The notes below the pieces were generated by a model, which saw only the letters and a program-made list of their open reading frames with translations, was not told the origin of the DNA and made no database searches. A DNA stretch of 64,000 nucleotides. Source: Lepidodermella squamata (lineage: Eukaryota > Gastrotricha). This document shows, piece after piece, positions 29,556-41,400 of the stretch; position 1 is the stretch's first letter; the number at the start of each line of letters is the position of its first letter. The stretch is taken from contig JBLDXI010000019.1 in assembly GCA_047495785.1 (NCBI GenBank), positions 1,426,001-1,490,000 on the forward strand, in the 5' to 3' direction. Position numbers and translations under genes: made by a program.

Positions 29556-30575
29556 TTAATAATGCTGTCACTATATATCAGCTCAGAGTGAGCTATTCTA
29601 TTATTTAACTCTGTGAAGCGAGTTGAACTGAGCGTTTTCGTGAGGCCCATTAAAAACGCGATGAGTCTGCGTCGGCGCGTCGAAGAACCGCTAAACATAA
29701 CAAACGGGTCAACTGACGGTCACCTTAGACATGGCAACGCGCGAGAGACACTAGATGTTCGAAGATATAGGCACCTACAGTTTGCGGCACACGTTCCGTG
29801 AGGCACTTGAAAAATTCTTTTATTATTTTTCTTATATACGGCGAAGAAAACATTGAAATAGCGCGAAAATAGAAGCGTGTTGTTCTCAATGACTGTCCGG
29901 ATCAAAATGTTGTAAGGATTAACGTTATGGAAACTCTTAGAAAATTAAATGTCGATAAATCAGGATTAAAGCATGAATCACGTCCACAGGCAGTTAGGCG
30001 GACCAAACCAAGCTATATATTTAGGCTGTATGTTTAAAAATATACTCCCTCGCTCTTAATGCAATACTCTAGCTGATCCTATTTAGGTCAAAAATAGTAG
30101 GATAGGGATTCTCAAACTGGGTCCTTTTTCCGTGGGTCGGAGAATCAGCTGTGGGGTTGGGGGTCGCCTGATGGTCCCTGTCCCAGAAAATTAGGGTTAG
30201 CTGATGCTCGCTTTGGTTAGACCCCAGCTTATGGATTTATTTTCAAGAAATTATTCGAAAAATTGGTGATATTTGATTCTTCGCAGAATTACAGAATTCA
30301 CCTTATATCCTTAAAGTTATTAATAAAAAATGAAAAATTATCAGTTATAGTAAAAAAAATCGGGATTTTGCTATGATTTCGCGTAACATGCTTCATGCAT
30401 AAGCGCTGCCTCCATCACGTTATTCCTCACAGCTTTTTTTACTCAATTGAAATCATTGAAATTTAGTTACGAATATTGATATCATTTTTGATCAAGAAGA
30501 CCCAAACGTCGCCCAAGCGTCTATTATAGCGAAGTCTAAGGTCTTACCTTGAAACGCAAAAGCTCTCATCCTCAA
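29556..30575. other. Intergenic region with a possible hAT-like fragment
   Basis: No gene is supported. At about 30104-30175 the text GGGATTCTCAAACTGGGTCC followed by GGGGTCGCC resembles the 5' end of many hAT-family elements. I found no matching opposite end or target duplication, so I treat it as a possible relic. Confidence 0.35.
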
Positions 30576-30994
30576 TCACATGCTAATCACAAAGTAAGAA
30601 ATGGTTGAAACAACAATTGTCAGCGCTTTTGGAAAGTTAAGCTTCGACACAGAATTGCACAAATCCGTAAAGCAGCACGACGCTGGATTTTTCAAGGCAT
30701 TGCACTGGGATTCGCTCATGCAACCGCGCCAGTTACTTGTTCTAAAAAAAATGTTCGTAAAATATAAGACGAAAAATATGTTATAAGGACAGACATTCCA
30801 CAAGCGTAATCAGCTGCTATGCAGTCATGTTTTTTCCAGCGGCCGAATTCGTCGAAGCATTCGTGTCTGAACCTGTTGTTGTCGCAAGTGATGCAGGCAG
30901 TCACATATCCGGTGACATTGGCAGCGTTGATAGCCAGGGTACAAAAGGCAGCCAATAGGACGGGTGTCACTATCGATGGCCTTTGGTCGAACAT
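30576..30994 (-). CDS. Ly6/uPAR (three-finger) GPI-anchored protein
   Basis: Exons 30994-30795 and 30741-30576 give 121 residues. A signal peptide (about 1-24) is followed by a cysteine-rich three-finger domain beginning CITCDNN and closing with CCFTDLCN, the hallmark CCxxDxCN of the Ly6/uPAR fold. The C-terminus is hydrophobic (ALTIVVSTISYFVISM) and suits GPI attachment. The donor used (GTCTGT) is weak, but it is the one that joins the cysteine pattern in frame. Such small proteins act at the cell surface as ligands or modulators of receptors; the partner cannot be read from sequence. It sits between two fucosyltransferase genes on the same strand. Confidence 0.75.
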
Positions 30995-31442
30995 TTAAAA
31001 ATTCCAGCTATAAATAATTTTATCATAAATTTGATTAAATTAATTATTATGAAGGAATTTTTTGCCATTTCCAAAACCCGTAATTTTGTGGGGAAAAGTC
31101 ACAATTTAATTATATATTATTACTTTTGGCCGCACCGACGACGATATATCGTCAAATCCGGATAACGTTAAATATTAGGTTTTCAACATATTTACGTCTC
31201 AGAGTCCAATATTTGCATACACCCCGAAGCATGGTAGGTAGTATCTAAACGAATGTCAGGGCTCCATCAAGTTATAATTCGGAAATAACAGATCCAACTT
31301 GATTTTTCAAATGAGAAATTTTAAAATTTCACAGAGAAATCTGTCAAGGTTAGTCTTGGAAAAACAAGACTTCTCGCTAATACTGATCAATTTATAGTGG
31401 AAAGGTACCAAATATTCATCGATGAAGTATATTTTATTGCTT
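30995..31442. other. Spacer between Ly6 and fucosyltransferase B genes
   Basis: This AT-rich 448-bp spacer has no coding region or structured element I could support. Confidence 0.45.
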
Positions 31443-32914
31443 TCACAACCGGCAGTGTCCGAAAGATTCTCTCAAATTTCTCACAATTGAATGAGCATTA
31501 ATATTGTTACTCCGCGAATAACAGGTGCTATTGCTTTTGCACGGCCGTAAATCATTTTGCCACAAGTTTCGGCACAGATTCTCCATGCCTCGCATTAGAT
31601 GGCGTTTTATTATCAATTTGTCATTCTTGTCATCCTCTATCGCGTATTGCCGCTGCCAGGCAAAGTACGGTTCAATTGTTTTGCTGTCATTCGTCCTCGT
31701 CAGATTGATCAGCAAAGCGCCGAAATCCTCGATACTATCGAATGCATGAGCGTCAATATAAGAACCAGCGGGTAGAAATTTCGAGTAATCAGCTCCACCG
31801 TAAACAACAGGTATAACACCGTATCGCTGACTCAATCGCAAAGCACGAGCTGCTTTTTCTGTCAGATAATCATCGCAGAATGAATTCTCAAACGCGAAAT
31901 AAAATCGGTAGGCAGCGTAAAACGAGTCACCGGCTGGCTGTAGTTTGCTATTGCTACAAGAGCCAACAGCGTCGATATCTAGGCCAAGCCACAACAATGA
32001 CCTAACAATTTCTTCTCGGTGGCTTGATGTTCTATTCAAAGAGATTTTAAGATTTATTTCAAGATTTGAATGATATTTCATACCCGCAATTGCTGCTCAT
32101 CCATAGCGCTGTTTTATTTTTTGATATAAAATCTCGGGAAAACTGCTGAATTTTTGTCTCAACGTCTTCGGCTGAGGTATTATCTCGCCTCAAGACTTGG
32201 AAATAGGGCGCATAAACGTCGCTTGACGGTCGGTAGCTCATTGTCCAATTAAAGCGGAGTGAGTTGGCGACATACCAATGGCGAGTTTCAAAGTACGAAT
32301 AAACTGGGGATTCTAGGAGATAGAAAACCCAACGTTGCCAATCTAATCGAACACGTGGCAGCTCAGAAAATCTAGAACATGAAAAATACCTCTTCGCTCT
32401 AATTTTTCAATGTTTTTTACCTGAAATCTCGTCCGTGAAAAACGAGCGCGCTAGCTTTTGGTAGATATCGCCTCGATGTGGTCAGGTAACAATTCCGAAC
32501 GGTCTCATTGACCTCAATTTTCAGCAGTTGATCACCCAGTGTTTTAAACTCCGTCCATCTGGGGTCACCGAACCAAGACGTCCAAAGCACGACGATTTGC
32601 GTGTTTTCCCGCAATGTTTTGTTTCGAAGCAGGCCAACAAGCCTGTTGTCTGTGAAATACCGGTTCACACCTCGATTCCGATGGGCTAGTAACCTTTCCG
32701 CGAGCGAACATTGGCTGAGAAAATAACTGAGAAGTACTATTGTGATAAGCGATGCGATCAAAATAACGGCGTAAATCGCTCGAAAATGTTTGTAAAACCC
32801 GCCGAGTCCGCCTGCTTTAGTGTACCTGCGGCGCTGCATGTCGGCAACTGGCGCTAACTCGCAGTGCAGCAACAACAACGACGGCAACTGTCCATCGTGT
32901 GACCGCACGTTCAC
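31443..32914 (-). CDS. Alpha-1,3-fucosyltransferase B (GT10 family)
   Basis: Exons 32914-32421, 32371-32084 and 32031-31443 give 456 residues. The protein is type II: an N-terminal cytosolic part with a basic cluster (RRRYTK), a transmembrane segment at about 47-68, then the GT10 catalytic domain. That domain has WTSWFGDPRWTE, VFHGRDF, a WMSSNCG region, FYFAFENSFCDDYLTEKA and GVIPVVYGGADYSKFLP. It is clearly a paralogue of the gene at 28143-29555 but has an extra intron and low overall identity. The duplication is therefore old, or one copy evolves fast. The first methionine is uncertain: a later in-frame Met at residue 26 would give a shorter cytosolic tail. Confidence 0.9.
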
Positions 32915-33764
32915 CCATTACGAAAACAAAAGACGTTAAAATTGAATACGACCATGCCGTCGTACATTTTATTTGTTATTATCTTCTGTAGCATCATCAT
33001 CAGATTTTTTCGTTTGCCAAGGCGCGACGAAACAAAGCAAACAGTATATTATTATTATTATTACCGAGAGAATCGCGTCTCCTACAAAAACTGATTCGAA
33101 AATTCGAACGCTTCGGCGCTATTTACAAGCCTCAGGTATGGTAAGTAAAAATTAAGGAGGACTCGACAGTGTGGTGTAAATATACACGATCCACCTGTTC
33201 AGCTGCTGTTCTTTTGTACACAGAATCTATGGATTTTTTCGAAGAGCCAGCCGACTGAGAGAAACTACAACAAAATCAAAGATAGGCGATTGAACAAGAC
33301 AAAGCAACAACGTAATTTCTTAACATTATCATCAAATACATGATTATATCGCTGATATCATCATTATTATACTATATATATGAGAGGTAAAAGCGAAAAA
33401 GGCACAGAAAATTAAAGAGAAAATTAGTAATATTTAACCAGCGCAGCTGCAATCTTCAACAACGAACGGCCTCAAATTTTTATATAAATAACAAAATCGA
33501 GTGTTAAGACCGAAATAATTTTGATATAATTTTTGTGTTGCTTTACATGACTTTGAAATAATAACGACAATAATAATAATTGATCCGCATCGGGAAAAAA
33601 CCGACGGGCAAGACGGACGAGAGAGAGAGATGAAACAACGGACGAGATTCACACTAATTATTATTATTATCGCATTATTTTCATTAACGAGGTTAGATGT
33701 GGTTGTTGTAATGCTGATGGTAATTTTGCACATACAAGTTATTTTGGTTATTTCTGTTGAGGTA
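32915..33764. other. Intergenic region with microsatellites
   Basis: This 850-bp AT-rich spacer contains ATT/TTA trinucleotide tracts around 33047-33062 and other short simple repeats. No gene is seen. It should hold the promoter of fucosyltransferase B and the 3' UTR of the ankyrin-repeat gene. Confidence 0.45.
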
Positions 33765-36700
33765 TTACACTCGAGATGTTATCGTGTGGGCTGTTGTTGA
33801 AGATTCAGCCTGCTGGCGTTGCGGCGACGTGGCTTGAACCGGCGGCCGCACTGCCGCGTACGGGTTCGTCGACGTCGCGGTTTGCATCAGCGATCGAACC
33901 GGCGATGATTGGTACGAAGCCGGCGCGCTCTGGCCGGTCCCTAGCCGCTGGTACGACAGGGCCCGGTCGTAGTTGGACGACGTGACGACATTCGAGGCGG
34001 ACGAGGCGTAACGGCCCATTAGGATCGAGGCGGACAGCGAGGTTGGCACCGGAGCTGGCACGGGGCGGGGTAAAATCGGTAGGGCGTGGTATTTTTCGAT
34101 GTTCTCCTGCTCTTCAATCGAATCGTTCAGTTTCGACAGATCGGCCTTGAGAGGCGACGAGGTGGGCGAGGGTGGCACTGGGAGCGGGTTAGCAAATACG
34201 ACGACGCCGAAATTCGATGTCTCGAGCACGACGCGAGATGGCGATTTGGTCAACCGCGCGACAGTTGGCGTTTTCACGGGGGTGGTCTCAGTCTCGGCCG
34301 GCAATGTCGGAGATGAGGCACGACGAGGTGTTTCGATCGGGCTCAGCTCGGGCCGTTGGTGAGGCGCACAAGCACGGCCGATATTCTTCTCGGGGGTCGA
34401 GGTAGCGGTTGGCCGAGAAGGAGCAGCCATCAAAAATTGAGCAGCAATCTGAAAATTAACAAAAAAATTAAATTTTGAAAAAATCCTCCTTAAAATATTT
34501 TATCAAATTTTTTGGAAAATGTCTCACCTTGACAGATTCGTATCCGCTTGACTGGTTCGATGCACCGGAGGGTGACTGCGAATCGTGAGGGCCGATCGAA
34601 GTTCCTGATACGCACATGCCGTTAGTCGATGAGGACGACGATCCCATCATGAGCTTGTTCGAGTTCTGCGGAACCATCAGCAGTTGCGGTTGATGCGACG
34701 CGGATGAAACGGAACACCTCAGGTGTTGCATGCCAACTGTAGCGTAGGACGAAAACCCGCCATGGCAGCTCTGCGAAGAAATTGGCGGTTTCGACGGTAG
34801 AAACTTCTCCGCGCTATGAAAAACCATCTCGTTCTCCGCCGATTCAACGTCACCTATCGCCAACGCGGCGCCGGCTGACGATGAAACCGAACCAGTCTGT
34901 TGCGGCAACGTGTTCTGCCCGTTCGGCTGGATGTCAGTTATCGGCCGGCGGACTTGCGCGTTGGACGCAATGCCCTTGAGGAATGACAGGACGATTTTCG
35001 CCGGGGTCGACGCGTTCGCAGTCATCGACGGCGAATCCATCTGCCCGCCGCTGATTTTAAACGACTCGGTCACGCACGGGCCGTGGTCGGCCAACATCGA
35101 CGCGGTATCTTCGTTATCGGACGGGATGATCGGCGGCGCACCGTTTTGCGGCTTCGTTGTCGCGTCCATTTCATTCGGACTCGAATTGCCCGTCCCGTTG
35201 TTCTGGCTATTCGAGCCGCTGTTCAACGGCGCAATGCCCGAATGGGCGACTGAGCAATCTGAGGCGACAGACGTCGGGTGGAACATTGACGGCGGGTTTT
35301 GACTAGGGTTGCTGCCGGAATGAACAGAACTCGTGCCCGAGGTAACGGTCGGTGCGCCTTGCGACGAACTTTGAGCCGGGATTCGCTGGTTAATCTGGCG
35401 TTTCTGCACCAACAACTGCTCGGCTTTATCCGCCGCAATCGGCCCGGACATGACCGAGCCGCCGCTTGAAATCGACGTGCCCGAGGCTGAGGTTGGCCGA
35501 GGCGCGGCCGGGCAGGCCATTCGCATGATTTGCTGCTGATGCAACCGAACAGCCGCGTCTGTCGCGAACGCCGTGTCATCGACGGCGCGAAGAGCTCGGT
35601 GGTACTTCTTCCACGTCTGGCATTTGTAGTCCGAAACTGACAACGTGTCATCCGACCGCGTTCGGTATAACCTTTGTCCGGGCGGTTGGTTCTGCTGCCG
35701 TTGTTGGTACATGTGTTGAACCGAGGGTTGTTGAGGTGGTTGATACATTTGTTGAGGCGGATAAATCGGCTGTTGTTGCTCGAATGGTTGTTGTTGTTGA
35801 AATTGCTGCTGTTGCTGCTGAGCGAAAGGATGCGCCCCGCGATACGACCCGCCCATCATCGGATTCGCCCGGAAATTGCCCGGTTGCTGTTGCTGTTGCT
35901 GATAGCCGCCGTAGCCCCGCTGCAGTGTCACCCTCGCCTGTTCATCCATCAACATTTGCTGCTGTTGCGCTTGAATCGCTTGTTGTTGCGCTAGAATTTC
36001 TTCAGCTGCATTCGGCGGAACTGGCGGCTGGTTCTGCTTTTTCGAGTTGCCCTTGAAATGCGACAGTTTCGTCACCAGGGCGTCGAAACGCCGCTCAACC
36101 CACGAGAACATTGATTTGCCCGATTTTTGCGCCGGCTTCGTCGACGGCGCCCCCGCGGCGAACGCCACGGTTTTGCCGCTGGTTGTCGAATCTTTGCCCG
36201 ATTTGCTCGCTTTCGAGACTGGTTGCAGCGTTTGCGGCTGCAACGGCTGGCCAGTCGCATCGAACCCGCCTAACACGTGAACTTGGCCGTCGGACGGGAA
36301 GAACTGCTGTTGCTGCGGCTGCGGCGGTAACATCGGCCTCGCGGCGTAGGAAATCGGCGCCACTGTACCCGGGTAGCCCATCGGAGCCTGGTTTCGGCCG
36401 TCGAAGTAGAACACGCCATCCGTCGACCGGCCGCCGGCTGACGGGTGTTGATGGCAGTAACGCAGCGAGCCGTACGGGTCCATTTGAACTTGCGGCTGTT
36501 GCTTCACGCCTGGCCGGGTTGACGGCACGAGGTTGAAGAACGGCGCGCCCTGTTGGCCAGTGCCCTGGTTTTGCCAGGTTCCAAAGTCGTTTTGATAAGG
36601 CAGAGGACTGCCGGGTGGTTGCTGCATCATCCACTGTTGCGATGCTTGCTGCGGGCCGCGCATGAACGATGCGATAAGTGTTGCGATTTCAGAGAAGTTT

Positions 36701-38455
36701 TTACGAGAGGCGACCTGGACCGGGGTGTCGCCGGCGCGGTTTCGCAGCGTCGGGTCGGCACCAGCGTCGAGAAGTAACCGAACAACATTTCGATGGCGGA
36801 AAGCGGCGCAGAGATGAAGCGGCGTGTCGCCAGTTCGGTTGGTCGACGATAGGAGGGCGATGTTTGACGAGGCCCCGCCGAGACCACCCCGGGCGGACAT
36901 AGCCCCAGACAGGGCGCCGGAACCTCCCCCACCGAGCACACCGGCGAGAAGGACTCGAACGACGCCGGCTGAGCCGTAACGAGCTGCGACGTGGAGGACA
37001 GTATCGCCGTGGTTGTTGCGAGATTCGACAACGGCGCCCGCGTACAACAGGATGCGGGAACACTGGTTGTGGCCGTATTGAGCAGCCATGTGAAGGGGCG
37101 TATTCAATTCCTGAATTTGAAAAAAAACATGTTAAAAAGTCCGCCTTAATTTTATATTTGCTCAATATTTCTGTTTCATCATTCCCTACGGTTAAGATAT
37201 CACAACACTACTTCGCGAATAAATCGTTACGCAAACGATTAGTGTAAATTTAATCTCGAGACATTTACTTTTAACCTATTTAAACGTGACCTTTTAAGTC
37301 GCAATGTCCCTCGTCGAGATGGTATTTGATTTCAATGAGGCGATTACATTACTTGATGTCAGTTTGCACAGTAACCGAGAGACATCTTATGTTTCACTGC
37401 ATAAGAAATGTCCCTCGCAACGTTTTCACGCGTTGATTCAAAAAATTTCGTAATTACGTCGTTCAGGGCAAAATGTCTCTCGCTCACCTTGTTTACAATG
37501 GCGATATTAGCCTTGGCGTGAATCAAAAGCTTAAGAGTCTGGCTGAAGCCGCGTGCCGCCGCCTCGTGAACGGCCGTATTGCCGGTCTGTAAATCAAAGC
37601 AAAACGAACGTTTCTTACAATAAAAAGAGCCAATTACAAGCATCGCTCAATAACTCACGTCGAAATTCTGTTTGTCAACAGTGGCCGGACAGCCGTGGGC
37701 GAGCAGCAAGCGCACGACTTCAAGGTGTCCGTAACGAGCCGCGTAATAAAGGGGCGGCGAGCCATCCTATGTAGGTAAACAAAACATGACAAATTATTAT
37801 TAGCGTTTCGGGAGATAATTGCGCGTACGCCCCGCCGCCAAAGCCAATCCACCTTAAGACGCGCAAGCAAAAACGGCCAAAAACTTACGCAATCTTCGCC
37901 GTCAACGTTGCAGCCGGTTTGCAGGAGCAGCGCGACAACTTGCTGCTGGCCGGACATGGCGGCGCAGTGCAGCGGCGTACGGCCCGAGTCGTCGCTGAAA
38001 TCCGGCGTCACGCCGGCTTCGAAGACGAGGTGCCGCACGCGGCTGAGATCGCCGGCGGCCGCGGCTTCGTGCAGCTGGCTGGCGCTGTTGTTAGTCGAGC
38101 CGCCGCAGCTAGCCGCTAACGTGCGAACGTTAGCAACAGGATTTGACGTAGTAACGGGTTGAGACGTCGACGAGACGCCGCCGCGCGGCCGCGAATTCGA
38201 CGCCTGTCTTTGATTTGTTGCAGCGCCGCCGCCGCCGCCTGTCGAGCCGATGCGAACTGAAAATCGGTGCGGTGCCGTGCGTTGATTGATCATATTCTGC
38301 GGCGGCGGGTAGTCGATAAGGCCGCCGAAACCGCTAACGCTGCTCGCCGCGTCAACGTTGTCCATGTCGTAGGTAGCGTCGACCATCGAATCCGGCTCCG
38401 GCATCAACAACCCACCACCGTGGTGGAGGTGATGATGATGATGAGGCGCCGTCAT
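33765..38455 (-). CDS. Diversin/Diego-like ankyrin-repeat protein (ANKRD6 type)
   Basis: Exons 38455-37889, 37766-37659, 37586-37488, 37110-34528 and 34448-33765 give 1346 residues with every junction in phase. A disordered His/Gly-rich N-terminus precedes about seven ankyrin repeats (about 130-405). The repeat order and details match ANKRD6/Diversin: an [22 protein letters not shown] repeat, then [26 protein letters not shown] and [15 protein letters not shown]. The long remainder is low complexity with several polyglutamine runs, and the protein ends in TSRV, which fits a class I PDZ ligand. Diversin and Drosophila Diego act in planar cell polarity and Wnt signalling through Dishevelled. 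Naming rests on repeat similarity; another ankyrin scaffold remains possible. Confidence 0.78.
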
Positions 38456-41400
38456 GGTGGTAACAAAACGAATAAAATTTAACACGTGGGAGCAACAACT
38501 AATTAATTAAAAATCTAAAATACTCCTCCCTGTTAAGCAAGCGAACAAATAGAAGAAATTAATTTTCAACAGATCGAAAGCGTTGATTATGGTGGCCGAG
38601 TTAGTGTGGCAGTCACGCAATGCTCAGCAACAATGGACGCGTAAACAAGATGATAGGCGAGATAAGGTGTGTGGCGTTCTAGCTCGCGGTTTTCTATCAC
38701 TGGCGCCATCGCAACGCCATGCGTGAAACGTGACGGAGCGTTGAATTAGCACCAAATTTAGGGATAAATAGGAATATCACAATTGAATCAATGGTCTGAT
38801 AAAAAAACTTAATTTAGCAACGCACTCCAAAATAAGAAAAACTCCACCTTAAAATAACTTGAATGATCTAAATTTAGAAACTCACAATGAGGTAGCAAAA
38901 TTTTGAGAATCACGTGGAAGTAGAAAAACAGTGCACTGCTCGAAAACATGGACATTCGTGTTGAACAAAACGATTAACACAAGACTAATCTCAAGATCTA
39001 TGCAAGGAACAGGCGTAAGAGGAGTGCGGGAAGAAGAGTCGAAGCGGATCGCATCGAACATGATACGACGAGCGATGGGCGAGTTTGCATTGATTCAACT
39101 CAATCTGGGACGAGTGGAGTTTTAATTCCGGCCGCGTAATACACCAACACATACACGCACACACAGTGCACACGTTACGAGCAGCAAATCCTGTGCGTGC
39201 GCGCTCCCGCTGCGCGTCTCGAGTGGGTAAAAGAGCCGTTCGCCATTAATCCGCAGTGTCAACTACTGTAGAGCGAGCGAGCGAACGAACGAACGAACGG
39301 TTGCGAATAGCCTCGCCCAAACGTACCTGCACACGCAACGCACAGACGCAAGTTTGGGTGGGCGCGCGATGACACCCTACATCATTGTTGAAAATAAACA
39401 AAGTTTAGTGAAGCGCACCGCCCAAAAGCAAGGTGAATCATCATCTCATTTCTCTCAATTGACAATGCGAAATATTTGATTGACGATAAAACTCGACGAC
39501 GACGACATGCTAATGTAGCCAGGTGGCCGTGTAACTGTAGATACCTAGGCAGGGTGCCAACTGTCCTGGGTAAATTGGCGCAATAATTTATGCCAAATAA
39601 TAATACTAATAATACTAATAATTATACCCTACATTAATCGTCCTGTGTAACGGTTTTCAAAAAGTCAAAAATACCTCGCGCAATAAAACCGTTAGACGCG
39701 CGCTTCGTTGAATTATTGAAGCGACGCTCGCGCGCGCGCGAGAAATAAAAATAACAAAAATTATTTCCGCTGTTTTGCTTATTTACAATAAATAAGCGAT
39801 TGGAGTAACTTCTGAGGGGAAAAACGACGCTAATTTGCCAGTCAAAAGGATTGTTGTAATTTGTCGACACGCGTGCCGGGGACAAAAGTGGCTGCTTTGA
39901 GAAAAATCATCAAGACAAAACGAACAAACGGCCGGGAAGGAACAACATCGTCGCTTCGAGGGTGCGATACTACGACAAAACGCGTAAACAAAACGAGAAA
40001 ACGGGCGTTGAGCACAGCGGGTAAGAAGTTATACACATTAGCACAATCATTACACATGTATAGAATAACATTTTAGTGGCTGCTTGAGAGCGCGCAGGAA
40101 TTTCATCAGGCTCGTGCGCTGCGCTTGTCGAGTGTAGAAAGAAGATATTCGCAAATTGCCAGCCAGCGAGCAGCTACACGAAAATTGCGCAACTATCGCT
40201 AATAGCCGCAATAATATTTAACCAAAATATAGCAGGTAGCTTCGTAATCGGTTTACTGTGAAGAGCTAGATAAACGGGTTAGTTTACCACCACCTGGTAA
40301 TAATGATGAACTGGTAACAAGAAGACGAGACGCAGGTAAGAGCGTGCTTAGCAAAAGTGACGACGTGCACTCCAACGGTCTGCTAAAGTAAAGTTTATTA
40401 AAACTCATTAGGTCTGCATGTGAGCAAGTGCGTGTGCGAATGGGACACGCGGCCCATCCTTGCGTGATGCGCGAATTTCGCGCGCGCGCTTCACCGCACC
40501 CGCCTCTAGTCGTCGTCGCTTCCGATGACTAGAAGCAAGCAGCTGCTACTTACCACCGGGCGGAACAACAATAGGCGCAATTAAAACTCGCGAATTATTT
40601 AACCCGAAATGTCCCGCCCGCGATAAACGGCAAGTCAGCAGCGGCGATCAAGTATTGGAATTTCACCTGCGTGGGACTACGATATAAAGCACGCGTCAAA
40701 TTGATAAGTAATAGAACTACTTGACAAGTTATGTAAACTCTTGAACTCTGGGGTGGCCTGGAGCGTTAATGAGGGTGAGCAAAGTGAACGTTCACACACT
40801 AATAATGCAGTGTGGCCAGGAAGAAATCAGGGAAACGGCAGGGCGCCGGGTGGTCCGAACACTCACAACCATAACATTTATATTACGGTCGCCGAGTGGT
40901 TATCACAACGTAGACAACGTGCCTGGTGCTTGTCGCTCAAGTTGGTGAAGAAACAGAGCAAGCAAACATACCTGTTTTCTTAACAACAAAACCCATTCTG
41001 TAGTCAAGATTGGCAGGTAGATGAAGCGCGCGCGCGCGCATAATTTTGCACCCGGTAATTTTTATGCTGATGTGCGAATTTACGGTTATGACGAATGTTG
41101 TTTGGAAACAAACACTTGACACACGCAAAATAAATCTCTCTCGTAATCGCATAAAACAACACATTGTGATTCGAAGTGACTAGTCCTCTAACAGTAATAA
41201 GCATAGCTATAAAAATTATACCATCTGGCAAAAATTTAGGCCATCGATTCATTAATGCTACGTAATACGTAAGCCACTGGTCAACGGGCATTTGTCTAGA
41301 AAAACACAATCGCATGGGCAAGTCACACGCCCTGTCAAAATGCTCGTGCGAAAAGGGTAACAAAAAATGCACTCAATGACGCATCAGCGCAATTACCAAT

